A DNA stretch of 64,000 bases from Triticum aestivum (lineage: Eukaryota > Streptophyta > Magnoliopsida > Poales > Poaceae), in NCBI RefSeq assembly GCF_018294505.1, contig NC_057809.1, positions 421,436,233-421,500,232 on the forward strand. The letters run 5' to 3'. Position 1 is the stretch's first letter. Every line of letters starts with the position of its first letter. Made by a program: the position numbers and the translations under genes. This document shows, in pieces, positions 10,000 to 20,013 of the stretch. The notes under the pieces are model-generated. The model saw only the letters and a list, made by a program, of their open reading frames with translations, was not told the origin of the DNA and did not search any database.

Positions 10000-12171
10000 C
10001 TAGTTCTTCTTCTTTTGGATCCACACCATCTTGATGGGAATCCTTGGAGTTGTAGTCGTACTTGATGAAGTGGAACTTGAAGTAGTCTTGGGAATCCACT
10101 TGACTAAGGTCTTAGGAGCTTCTTCAAATGCATCAATTTCCTCTTGAAGCTTGTCCTTGCCTTTTTGCTTGTAGTCTTGTGGTGGAAGATCATCTTGAGC
10201 TTGTGTCCCCTTGAAAGAAGTATCATACTTCTCTTGTTGAGGAACAAACTTTGTCTTGGGGTATTGATCTTCTTCCCACTCAACTCCATTGGCATTGAAC
10301 TTTCGTTCAAAACCAACACCTTGATTCTTCCGGTGCATTCCTTGCTTGCGCACAATTTCCTCGAATTGCTTACTCCCGGCAAGGCTTTTGTACACTCCTT
10401 TCTCTATAATTCCCTTCAATAAGCTATTTTCTTGCTCAAGTGTAACTTGGCTAAGAGAATCATTAGTGGAATCAAGAGAACTACTAGAAGCAACAATATT
10501 GGATTTAGCATGATCATTGTTACTGCTAGAGGAAGAATCTTTCTTGTTCTTGTTACTAGACTTGACTTGAGGCATGTAAGTGGATAAGAGTAAACGCTTG
10601 GCAATGTAAGAAGAACTTTTCTTGCGGAGATCATCATTGATTGCTTTTAAGAACTCATGCTCTTGCTCAAGATTGAGCTTTTCAAAGCGTAATTTCTCAT
10701 GAGCTCTTAAAAGTTCTCGATGATCTTCGAAGATAGTTTCATGAGCTAACTTAAGAGTGTTTAGTTCTTTAGTTAGAGCCTCAATCTTCTCCTTATCATT
10801 GTCATTCGTTTTATCTTGATTAGCATGATTAATTGACGTTTCATCATAGTATTCATCACTAGAGTTGTCAACAAGCAAATCATCACCTAACAAGTCATCT
10901 TCATCACTATTGAAATCAACATACTCGGGGTGTGTTACCTTAGGACCTTTGGCCATGAAGCATCTTCCAATTCCTTCATTTGGTGAGTCAAATATGTCGT
11001 AGGAGTTGGTTGACACAAGTGCTAGACCGGCAACACCTTCATCTTGAGTATCTTCGGAGTCGGAGTGATAACTTCTCTCGGAGTGGCTGTCGGAGTCGGA
11101 GCCGGATACCCATTCACCAACATGAGCTTGATGTCTTCGTTTTGTGTAGCTCCTTGATGATTTTTCCTTCCTTTCCGAATCCTTGCTTCTCCGTGAGTAT
11201 CTTCGTTCATAACGATCATCTCTACTCCTTCTCTCTCTTGGTGGTGATTCTTTGCTTCTTCTTTTTGGAGAATCTTCTCTTCTCTTGTAGGGAGCCGTAC
11301 ACTCATTGGAATAGTGTCCGGGTCTTCCACAACTGTAGCAGTTTCGCTCTCGACTAGAAGATCTTTTGTCATTGTAGGACCTTGACTTGAAGCTTCTATC
11401 TTTGCTTCTACTCTTGTAGAACTTGTTGAAGTTCTTCACCATTAAGCTCAATTCTTCATTGAAGTTTTGTTTCTCACTTGATGATGTAGGGGCTTCACAT
11501 GAGGCTTTGTAGGCACCACTTGATTTGTTGTGAAGTTCCTCTTTATCCTTAAGTGACATCTCATGAGCAACAATTCTTCCAATCACCTCCGTTGGCTTGA
11601 GATCTTTGTAATTGGGCATCATTTGGATCAATGTGCACACGGTATCATATTTTCCATCCAAGGCTCTTAGAATCTTCTTGATGATGAATCTATCGGTCAT
11701 CTCTTCACTTCCTAAGCCGGCAATCTCATTTGTGATGAGAGCAAGCCTAGAGTACATTTCAGCGACACCTTCACCATCCTTCATTTTGAACTTGTCAAGT
11801 TGACTTTGAAGCACATCCAACTTGGATTCCTTGACGGAGTCGGTACCTTCGTGCATATCAATCAAAGTGTCCCAAATTTCCTTTGCATTCTCAAGACGGC
11901 TGATTTTGTTGAATTCTTCGGGGCACAATCCGTTGAAGAGAATATCACAAGCTTGAGCATTGTATTGCAACATCTTCAACTCATCCGCGGTAGCTTCACG
12001 GTTTGGTTCTTTCCCATCAAAGAAGTCACCTTGCAAACCAACACACACAATAGCCCAAACGGCGGGGTTATGTCCAAGAATATGCATTTTCATTTTATGC
12101 TTCCAACTAGCAAAATTAGTACCATCAAAGTAAGGACCTCTACGGTGATAATTTCCCTCGCTAGACGCCAT
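10000..12171 (-). CDS. Gag of the SIRE-like Copia element (723 aa, intact)
   Basis: The start MASSEGNYHRRGPYFDGTNF lies about 85 bases inside the 5' LTR. Residues 10-215 are the Copia capsid-type domain (UBN2/Retrotran_gag_2), including WKHKMKMHIL, NAKEIWDTLIDMHEGT and SLKDKEELHN. A zinc knuckle CYSCGRPGHYSNEC (Cys278, Cys281, His286, Cys291) is followed by a very basic Arg/Ser-rich stretch. Residues about 400-450 are acidic, about 460-520 form a coiled coil, and then comes a Ser-rich tail. The frame stops at 10000, just where a protease would normally follow. The lack of any stop or shift over 723 codons suggests recent function. The role would be particle formation and RNA packaging. Confidence 0.92.
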   Translation of the reverse strand: MASSEGNYHRRGPYFDGTNFASWKHKMKMHILGHNPAVWAIVCVGLQGDFFDGKEPNREATADELKMLQYNAQACDILFNGLCPEEFNKISRLENAKEIWDTLIDMHEGTDSVKESKLDVLQSQLDKFKMKDGEGVAEMYSRLALITNEIAGLGSEEMTDRFIIKKILRALDGKYDTVCTLIQMMPNYKDLKPTEVIGRIVAHEMSLKDKEELHNKSSGAYKASCEAPTSSSEKQNFNEELSLMVKNFNKFYKSRSKDRSFKSRSYNDKRSSSRERNCYSCGRPGHYSNECTAPYKRREDSPKRRSKESPPRERRSRDDRYERRYSRRSKDSERKEKSSRSYTKRRHQAHVGEWVSGSDSDSHSERSYHSDSEDTQDEGVAGLALVSTNSYDIFDSPNEGIGRCFMAKGPKVTHPEYVDFNSDEDDLLGDDLLVDNSSDEYYDETSINHANQDKTNDNDKEKIEALTKELNTLKLAHETIFEDHRELLRAHEKLRFEKLNLEQEHEFLKAINDDLRKKSSSYIAKRLLLSTYMPQVKSSNKNKKDSSSSSNNDHAKSNIVASSSSLDSTNDSLSQVTLEQENSLLKGIIEKGVYKSLAGSKQFEEIVRKQGMHRKNQGVGFERKFNANGVEWEEDQYPKTKFVPQQEKYDTSFKGTQAQDDLPPQDYKQKGKDKLQEEIDAFEEAPKTLVKWIPKTTSSSTSSSTTTTPRIPIKMVWIQKKKN

Positions 12172-12240
12172 ACTCTCCTAGGTTGTGAAACCAAGGCTAT
12201 GACCACCAAAAGCTATGGAGATCAAAGCAAATGGAGACCA

Positions 12241-12254
12241 AAGCTCTGATACCA
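12241..12254 (-). other. Primer-binding site, tRNA-iMet type
   Basis: The minus strand reads TGGTATCAGAGCTT two bases after the LTR end, the standard initiator-methionine tRNA primer site of plant Copia elements. Confidence 0.92.
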
Positions 12255-13143
12255 CTTGTAGGATCGAAAGTATGTCTAGAGGGGGGGTGATTAGACTACT
12301 TGACCAAATAAAAACTTAACCTTTTCCCAATTTTAGTTCTTGGCAGATTTTAGCTATTGTAGGACAAGTCAAGCAATCATCACACAATTCAAGCAAGCAT
12401 GCAAAGAGTATATTGGCAGCGGAAAGTAAAGCATGCAACTTGCAAGAATGTAAAGGGAAGGGTTTGGAGAATTCAAACGCAATTGGAGACACGGATGTTT
12501 TTCCCGTGGTTCGGATAGGTGGTGCTATCCTACATCCACGTTGATGGAGACTTCAACCCACGAAGGGTAACGGTTGCGCGAGTCCACGGAGGGCTCCACC
12601 CACGAAGGGTAATGGTTGCGCGAGTCCACGGAGGGCTCCACCCACGAAGGGTCCACGAAGAAGCAACCACCCACGAAGGGTCCACGAAGAAGCAACCTTG
12701 TCTATCCCACCATGGCCATCGCCCACGAAGGACTTGCCTCACTAGCGGTAGATCTTCACGAAGTAGGCGATCTCCTTGCCCTTACAAACTCCTTGGTTCA
12801 ACTCCACAATCTTGTCGGAGGCTCCCAAGTGACACCTAGCCAATCTAGGAGACACCACTCTCCAAGAAGTAACAAATGGTGTGTTGATGATGAACTCCTT
12901 GCTCTTGTGCTTCAAATGATAGTCTCCCCAACACTCAACTCTCTCTCATAGGATTTGGATTTTGTGGAAAGAAGATTTGAGTGGAAAGCAACTTGGGGAA
13001 GGCTAGAGATCAAGATTCATATGGTAGGAATGGAATATCTTGGTCTCAACACATGAGTAGGTGGTTCTCTCTCAGAACATATGAGTTGGAATTGTGTATG
13101 TGTTCTGATGGCTCTCTCCACGAATGAAGAGGAGGTGGAGGGG

Positions 13144-13151
13144 TATATATA
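13144..13151 (-). promoter_or_regulatory. TATA box, SIRE-like 5' LTR
   Basis: TATATATA on the minus strand follows the dyad array in transcription order. It is the likely promoter for the gag transcript. Confidence 0.78.
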
Positions 13152-13187
13152 GCCTCCACACAAAATCCAACCGTTACACACAGTTTT

Positions 13188-13664
13188 CCAATCTCGGTGG
13201 GACCGAATCAACAAACTCGGTCGGACCGAAAAGGTAAACCTAGTGACCGTTAGAGATTTTCGGTGGGACTGACATGCAACTCGGTAGGACCGATATGGTT
13301 AGGGTTTGGGCATAACGTAATCTCGGTGAGACCGATTACACAAACTCGGTGAGACCGAGTTTGGTAATAAGCTAACCAGAGAGTTGGTCAGGCAAACTCG
13401 GTGGGACCGATTTGCTCTTTCGGTGAGACCGAAAAGTTACAAAAAGGAAACAAGAGTTTACATTGCAATCTCGGTGGGACCGATTCGCTCTTTCGGTGAG
13501 ACCGAAAAGTTACGAAAGGGAAACAGAGAGTTTGCAATCCCATCTCGGTGAGACCGAGATCCCTATCGGTAGAACCGAATTGCTAGGGTTTGGCAGTGGC
13601 TTATGACAAGCGAAACTCGGTGGCGCCGGATAGAAAGAATCGGTAGGACCGAGTTTGGCTTAGG
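13188..13664. repeat. Array of ~14 TCGGT-N3-ACCGA dyads, 5' LTR
   Basis: It is the same array as at 4864-5340, immediately upstream of the TATA box in the orientation of transcription. This is the position of an enhancer or binding-site array. Confidence 0.9.
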
Positions 13665-14010
13665 GTTTAGGTCATATGTGGATATGGGAAAGTAGTTGAG
13701 GGTTTTGGAGCATATCACTAAGCACATGAAGCAAGAGGCTCATTAAGCAACACCTCATCCCTCCTTGATAGTATTGGATTTTCCTAAAGACTCAATGTGA
13801 TCATGGATCACTAAAATATAAAATGAAGAGTCTTGAGCTTTTGAGCTTGAGCCAATCCTTTGTCCTTAGCATTTTGAGGGTTCCACTTTCACATCCATGC
13901 CATGCCAATCATTGAGCTTTCCTGAAATAGTCATCTTGGAATAGCATTAGCTCAATGAGCTATATGTTGTTATGAATTACCAAAACCACCTAGGGATAGT
14001 TGCACTTTCA

Positions 14011-14015
14011 TTTAG
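14011..14015. repeat. Target-site duplication of the SIRE-like element (TTTAG), right
   Basis: It is identical to 3928-3932. The Tat1 LTR resumes immediately after it. Confidence 0.95.
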
Positions 14016-14508
14016 TCAGGATAAGTGTACCAGATGTTCCCCTTCGAAATGGCTAGCTGTTGGCGCCCTTCCCACTCAATATTTGGGAAGAGGCCCAGGG
14101 CCTTTGCCTATAAATAGGACTAGCCACCCCAAGGGTAGAGGCATCTAGAAATCGACCAGAATCTAGAGATCGGATCAAGTAGCATTACACACACAGAGAG
14201 AGAGAGAGGCGACTGAGCTCCTCCTAGCAGTTCATCGCCCTAGCCAAGAACAGACCCTCGCGAGGCTGTTCTTCCTTGTATTGTTCATCATCATCAGCCC
14301 AAGAGGCAATCCACCACACCACACACTGGAGTAGGGTATTACACCACATCGGTGGCCCGAATCAGTATAAACCCTGTGTCTCTTGTGTTGTTCCTTCGAT
14401 AGCTAAGATCTTTGCGAGGCGGAGGGGTGCAAGTAGGTAGAAGGCGTAATCTTCGCACGCACCCCAGAGTTCGAACCTCAAGGGTCTGCCGGAACCCAAA
14501 ATCCGACA
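14016..14508 (+). repeat. Tat1 5' LTR, second part
   Basis: It continues the LTR after the TTTAG duplication and ends in ATCCGACA at 14508. Together with 3488-3932 it gives an LTR of 938 bp, against 939 bp for the 3' copy. Confidence 0.92.
14109..14116 (+). promoter_or_regulatory. TATA box in Tat1 5' LTR
   Basis: TATAAATA lies about 400 bp before the LTR end and is conserved in the 3' LTR at 30146-30153. It probably starts the genomic transcript. The SIRE-like insertion lies only about 100 bp upstream, so the upstream half of the promoter is now displaced by 10 kb. Confidence 0.75.
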
Positions 14509-14535
14509 TTTGGCGTGCCAGGTAGGGGTGCGCCG
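14509..14535 (+). other. Primer-binding region of Tat1
   Basis: Directly after the LTR the sequence reads TTTGGCGTGCCAGGTAGGGG. The same motif follows the LTR of Tat2 (42703) and of the element at the window end (63901), which marks it as the conserved primer-binding region. I could not assign the primer tRNA with confidence. Confidence 0.6.
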
Positions 14536-14579
14536 GAATTAGTCTTCCACCGCTCCGTTCTCCTCCGACCATCGCGTCC

Positions 14580-15467
14580 ATGTCTGACGCACGTCGGGCC
14601 CGCGCCGAGCGCCAGGCCGCTCTCGCTTCCCATGTCGCCCAGATGGCTCCCGTTGGCGGGCGTCCTCGCCGTTCCCCGTCACCCGCCGTCAACGCCGCCA
14701 CCGGCCTGGCGGGGAACGAGCGGCAAGCATTGTCTCAGCATCCGTCTGCGCGGCAAGACGGCCGCACCGCTACACCAACACCCCCGGTCGTCGCGGCCCT
14801 CCTGGGCGGCTCGCAGGCGCCGCCTACAAGTCACCACGTCAAGTCCTTCGTCCGCCAGGTTAGCGCCGCTTCCGCACGGCAGGGGGCTCTCCCGGACCGG
14901 GCAGCACCCAAGGCCAGCCTGACCTTCAGCTCGGAGGACCACCCCTCCAACTCGGCCTGCTCGGGCGCGCTACCCATGCTGTGCACCCCCACCATCTGCC
15001 AGGTGGCAGTCACTAGAACTCTCATCGATGGTGGTGCGGGCCTCAGCGTGCTCTCGGTTGAGGCCTTCAACCTCCTCTGCATACCCCTGGAACGACTGCA
15101 ACCCAGCCGGCCCTTCTCAGGCGTTGGGGGCAGATCATCCAGCTCCTTGGGACAGATCCGGCTCCCAGTAACCTTCGGCACCTACGACAACTTCCGCACG
15201 GAGATGGTCGACTTCGACATCGCCCCCATCGGCCTCCCCTACAACGCCATCCTCGGCTACCCAGCGCTGGCCCAGTTCATGGCTGCGACACACCCGGCGT
15301 ACAACCTCATGAAGATGCCCGGGAGCAGCGATGTCCTCACCGTGCACGGGGACACCGGAGACGCTCTCCGAGTGCTCAAGCTCGCCTTCAAGACGGCGGC
15401 GTCAACACAGCCCGCCGACTCGGAGACCCCCGAGCCCAAGGGGGATGCACCCGCCAAGAAGAAGTAG
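14580..15467 (+). CDS. Tat1 Gag remnant fused to aspartic protease
   Basis: The 295-residue frame starts at an ATG 72 bp after the LTR. Residues 1-110 are a basic, low-complexity Gag N-terminus (RRARAERQAALASH). After about residue 115 it passes directly to the protease, with the active-site-like motif LIDGGAGLSVLS (Asp150) and later NAILGYPALAQF. DGG in place of DTG is usual for Tat proteases. The capsid (Retrotrans_gag) domain and the cysteine-histidine knuckle present in Tat2 at 43745-44600 are both missing, without loss of frame. The frame ends at TAG (15465-15467) and the same frame continues as reverse transcriptase, so the stop probably arose from CAG. This element could package only with Gag supplied in trans. 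Confidence 0.82.
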   Translation: MSDARRARAERQAALASHVAQMAPVGGRPRRSPSPAVNAATGLAGNERQALSQHPSARQDGRTATPTPPVVAALLGGSQAPPTSHHVKSFVRQVSAASARQGALPDRAAPKASLTFSSEDHPSNSACSGALPMLCTPTICQVAVTRTLIDGGAGLSVLSVEAFNLLCIPLERLQPSRPFSGVGGRSSSSLGQIRLPVTFGTYDNFRTEMVDFDIAPIGLPYNAILGYPALAQFMAATHPAYNLMKMPGSSDVLTVHGDTGDALRVLKLAFKTAASTQPADSETPEPKGDAPAKKK

Positions 15468-16539
15468 TTGTTCACCCAAGACAAGGCAGAAACCAAGAAG
15501 ATACCCGTCGATGAGGACGGGTCCACCAATGCCACTTTCACCATAGGCGCCAACCTCGAGCCCGAGCAGGCGGAAGCCCTGGTCAGGTTCCTGCGCACAA
15601 ATAAGAAGGTATTCGCTTGGGAGCCTGACCAGTTGGCGGGGATCCCTAGGAGCGTAATCGAGCATCACCTCAATGTGTGCCCCAACGTACGCCCCGTGAA
15701 GCAGAAGGCAAGGCGGCAGTCCACGGAAAAGCAGGCCTTCATCATCCAAGAGACCCGCAAACTAGAAGCCGCTGGGGTCATTCGCGAGGTCCGATACCCG
15801 AATTGGTTGGCCAACCCCGTCGTTGTGCCAAAGAAGGGAGGGAAGGAGCGCATGTGTGTCGACTTCACCAACCTCAACAAGGCATGTCCGCAGGATCCGT
15901 TCCTGCTCCCCCGCATCGATCAGATCGTCGATTCCGCCGCAGAATGCGACCTGCTATGCTTCCTGGATGCCTTCTCTGGGTATCACCAGATCAAGATGGC
16001 GGTAGAAGATGTTGAGAAGACATCCTTCCTAAATCCGTGTGGGGTGTACTGCTACACATGCATGCCATTTGGGCTGCGTAACGCAGGGGCGACCTTTGAG
16101 CGGCTGATGCACATCACTTTGGGCCCGCAGCTCGGGAAGAATGTCGAGGCTTACGTCGATGACATTGTGGTGAAGTCTCGGGAGGCCAAGACCCTGATAC
16201 AAGATCTGGAGGAAACCTTCGCAAGCCTCGACGCAGTGAACCTGCGCCTCAACCCAGAGAAGTGTGTGTTCGGGGTCCCCTCAGGCAAGCTCTTGGGCTT
16301 CCTCGTGTCCCATCGAGGCATCGAAGCTAACCCGGAGAAGGTCAAGGTGGTCGAGGACATGAGCCCGCCAAAGACCCTCAGAGAAATGCAGAAGCTCACT
16401 GGACGCGTGACCGCGCTAGGGCGCTTCATCTCCAGGCTGGGGGAGCGAGCGCTGCCTTTCTTCCAGCTAATGAAGAAAAAGGGGCCCTTTGAATGGACTG
16501 AAGAGGCTGACAAGGCGTTCCAAGATCTCAAGAGATACC
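15468..16539 (+). pseudogene. Tat1 reverse transcriptase, 5' portion
   Basis: It lies in frame with the upstream protease, beyond the single TAG. Recognisable blocks are FAWEPDQLAGIP, the RT entry motif VIREVRYPNWLANPVVV, DFTNLNKACPQDPFLLPRID, SGYHQIKM, the catalytic box AYVDDIVVKS (Asp at 16158 and 16161) and LNPEKCVFGV followed by GKLLGFLVS. It ends in the thumb/connection at DLKRYL, where the BARE-like Copia inserted. The reading resumes in the same frame at 25088. Open frame beyond 16540 is LTR sequence, not protein. Apart from the stop and the insertion, the RT core looks undamaged. Confidence 0.9.
16535..16539. repeat. Target-site duplication of the BARE-like element (ATACC), left
   Basis: ATACC ends the Tat1 RT segment and recurs at 25083-25087. 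Joining at this repeat keeps the Tat1 frame open across the junction. Confidence 0.95.
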
Positions 16540-18273
16540 TGTTGGGTTTCGTAGTAATTTCAAAAAATTTCCTACGCACACGCAAGATCATGGTGATGCA
16601 TAGCAACGAGAGGGGAGAGTGTGATCTACGTACCCTTGTAGACCGACAGTGGAAGCGTTGTGACAACGCAGTTGATGTAGTCGTACGTCTTCACGATCCG
16701 ACCGATCCAAGCATCGTTACTCCGGCACCTCCGAGTTCTTGGCACACGTTCAGCTCGATGACGATCCCCGGACTCCGATCCATCAAAGTGTCGGGGAAGA
16801 GTTCCGTCAGCACGATGGCGTGGTGACGATCTTGATGTACTACTGTCGCAGGGCTTCGCCTAAGCACCGCTACAATATTATCGAGGACTATGGTGGAAGG
16901 GGGCACCGCACACGGCTAAGAATATGATCACGTGGATCAACTTGTGTGTCTAGGGGTGCCCCTTGCCTCCGTATATAAAGGATCCAAGGGGGGGGGTGCG
17001 GCCGGCCCTAGTAGGAGGCATGCAGGAGGAGTCCTACTCCTACCGGGAGTAGGACTCCCCTCCCTTTCCTTGTCCAAGTAGGAGAGGGGAAAGGAGAGAA
17101 GGAAAAAAGGGGGGCACCGCCCCTCCCTCCTTGTCCAATTCGGACTAGGGGGAGAGGGGGCGCGCGGCCTGCCCTGGCAGCCCCTCCTCTTCTCCACTTT
17201 AGGCCCATGAGGCCCATTAACCCCCAGGGGGTTCCAGTAACCCCCCGGTGCTCCGGTTTTATCCGAAACTTCCCCGGAACACTTCCGGTGTCCGAATATA
17301 GCCGTCCAATATATCAATCTTTATGTCTCGACCATTTCGAGACTCCACGTCATGTCCGTGATCACATCCGGGACTCCGAACTAACTTCGGTACATCAAAA
17401 CTCATAAACTCATAATATAACTGTCATCGAAACCTTAAGCGTGCGGACCCTACGGGTTCGAGACCAATGTAGACATGACCGAGACACGTCTCCGGTCAAT
17501 AACCAATAGCGGAACCTGGATGCTCATATTGGCTCCTACATATTCTACGAAGATCTTTATCGGTCAGACCGCATAACAACATACGTTGTTCCCTTTGTCA
17601 TCGGTATGTTACTTGCCCGAGATTCGATCGTCGGTATCCCATACCTAGTTCAATCTCGTTACCGGCAAGTCTCTTTACTCGTTCCGTAATACATCATCTC
17701 ACAACTAACTCATTAGTTGCAATGCTTGCAAGGCTTATGTGATGTGCATTACCGAGAGGGCCCAGAGATACCTCTCCGACAATCGGAGTGACAAATCCTA
17801 ATCTCGAAATACGCCAACCCAACATGTACCTTTGGAGACACCTGTAGAGCACCTTTATAATCACCCAGTTACGTTGTGACGTTTGGTAGCACACAAAGTG
17901 TTCCTCCGGCAAACGGGAGTTGCATAATCTCATAGTCATAGGAACATGTATAAGTCATGAAGAAAGCAATAGCAACATACTAAACGATCGGGTGCTAAGC
18001 TAATGGAATGGGTCATGTCAATCAGATCATTCACCTAATGATGTGATCCCGTTAATCAAATAACAACTCTTTGTCCATGGTTAGGAAACATAACCATCTT
18101 TGATTAACGAGCTAGTCAAGTAGAGGCATACTAGTGACACTCTGTTTGTCTATGTATTCACACATGTATTATGTTTCCGGTTAATACAATTCTAGCATGA
18201 ATAATAAACATTTATCATGATATAAGGAAATAAATAATAACTTTATTATTGCCTCTAGGGCATATTTCCTTCA
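16540..18273 (-). repeat. BARE-like 3' LTR (left copy)
   Basis: In plus orientation it starts TGTTGGGTTTCG and ends ATTTCCTTCA. The adjacent GTCTCCCACTTGC at 18274-18286 is the polypurine tract (GCAAGTGGGAGAC on the minus strand). Confidence 0.95.
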
Positions 18274-18399
18274 GTCTCCCACTTGCACTAGAGTCAATAA
18301 TCTAGTTCACATCACCATGTGATTTAACACTAATAGTTCACATCTTTATGTGATTAGTTCACATCTTCATGTGACCAACACCCAAAGGGTTTACTAGAT

Positions 18400-19800
18400 T
18401 CAGTAATCTAGTTCACATCGCTATGCGATTAACACCCAAAGAGTACTAAGGTGTGATCATGTTTTGCTTGTGAGAGAAGTTTAGTCAACGGGTCTGCCAC
18501 ATTCAGATCCGTATGTATTTTGCAAATTTCTATGTCAACAATGCTCTGCACAGAGCTACTCTAGCTAATTGCTCCCACTTTCAATATGTATCCAGATTGA
18601 GACTTAGAGTCATCTGGATTAGTGTCAAAACTTGCATCGACGTAACCCTTTACGACGAACCTTTTTGTCACCTCCATAATCGAGAAACATATCCTTATTC
18701 CACTAAGGATAATTTTGACCGCTGTCCAGTGATCTACTCCTAGATCACTATTGTACTACCTTGCCAAAATCAGTGTAGGGTATACAATAGATCTGGTACA
18801 TAGCATGGCATACTTTATAGAACCTATGGCTGAGGCATAGGGAATGACTTTCATTCTCTTTCTATCTTCTGTCGTGGTCGGGTTTTGAGTCTTACTCAAT
18901 TTCACACCTTGTAACACAGACAAGAACTCTTTCTTTGACTGTTCTATTTTGAACTACTTCAAAATCTTGTCAAGGTATGTACTCATTGAAAAAACTTATC
19001 AAGCGTCTTGATCTATCTCTATAGATCTTGATGTTCAATATGTCAGCAGCTTCACCGAGGTCTTTCTTTGGAAAATTCCTTTCAAACACTCCTTTATGCT
19101 TTGCAGAATAATTCTACATTATTTCCGATCAACAATATGTCATTCACATATACTTATCAGAAATGTTGTAGTGCTCCCACTCACTTTCTTGTAAATACAG
19201 GCTTCATCGCAAGTCTGTATAAAACTATATGCTTTGATCAACTTATCAAAGCGTATATTCCAACTCCGAGATGCTTGCACCAGTCCATAGATGGATCGCT
19301 GGAGCTTGCATATTTTGTTAGCACCTTTAGGATTGACAAAACCTTCTGGTTGTATCATATACAACTCTTCTTTAATAAATCTATTAAGGAATGCAGTTTT
19401 GTTTATCCATTTGCCAGATTTCATAAAATGCGGCAATTGCTAACATGATTCGGACAGACTTAAGCATAGATACGAGTGAGAAACTCTCATCGTAGTCAAC
19501 ACCTTGAACTTGTCGAAAACCTTTTGCGACAATTCTAGCTTTGTAGATAGTAACACTACTATCAGCGTCCGTCTTCCTCTTGAAGATCCATTTATTCTCA
19601 ATGCTTGCCGATCATCGGGCAAGTCAACCAAAGTCCATACTTTGTTCTCATACATGGATCCCATCTCAGATTTCATGGCCTCAAGCCATTTTGCGGAATC
19701 TGGGCTCACCATCGCTTCTTCATAGTTCGTAGGTTCGTCATGGTCAAGTAGCATGACCTCCAGAACAGGATTACCGTACCACTCTGGTGCGGATCTCACT
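18400..19800 (-). pseudogene. BARE-like RT/RNase H remnant
   Basis: Fragments include an RT start with TNYEEAMVSPDSAKWLEAMK and MYENKVWTLVDLPDDR, and a palm segment with KTAFLNRFIKEELYMIQPEGF and CKLQRSIYGLVQASRSWN. The catalytic box reads YVND near 19115-19150, so the first aspartate is lost. Stops and shifts separate the pieces. RNase H lies toward 18450-19000 but is too decayed to delimit. Confidence 0.8.
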
Positions 19801-20013
19801 CTGGTTTACCTACGAGATTCGGTAGTAACTTGATCTGAAGTTACATGATCATCATCATTAGCTTCCTCACTAATTGGTGTAGTAGTCACAGGAACAGATT
19901 TCTGTGATGAACTACTTTCCAATAAGGGAGCAGGTACAGTTACCTCATCAAGTTCTACTTTCCTCCCACTCACTTCTTTCGAGAGAAACTCCTTCTCTAG
20001 AAAGGATCCATTC

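Larger units (their letters stand above)
3933..14010 (-). mobile_element. Non-autonomous SIRE/Maximus-like Copia element without pol
   Basis: The element is 10,078 bp on the minus strand, with 1754 bp LTRs at each end, TTTAG duplications, a tRNA-iMet-type primer-binding site and a polypurine tract. In its own orientation it has the 5' LTR, an intact gag (12171-10000), a noncoding spacer, an internal TATA box and leader, an intact second ORF (8242-6209), the polypurine tract and the 3' LTR. No protease, integrase, RT or RNase H motif occurs anywhere. The gag type, the primer site and an extra ORF before the 3' LTR fit the SIRE/Maximus lineage. About seven substitutions separate the LTRs and there are no indels, so insertion was recent and depended on enzymes in trans. 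Confidence 0.9.
12257..14010 (-). repeat. SIRE-like 5' LTR (right copy)
   Basis: It spans 1754 bp. I count seven substitutions against the left copy (for example at 3958, 4061 and 4209 of the left copy). It contains the dyad array at about 13188-13664 and the TATA box at 13144-13151. Confidence 0.96.

Noticed and set aside
15465..15467. Programmed stop-codon readthrough between Gag-protease and RT
   Set aside because: The position is not conserved with Tat2, and C-to-T decay of CAG explains it. Kept only as a low-interest check.
16540..16826. C-terminal extension of the Tat1 RT frame
   Set aside because: This is read-through into the BARE-like LTR. The true continuation is at 25088.
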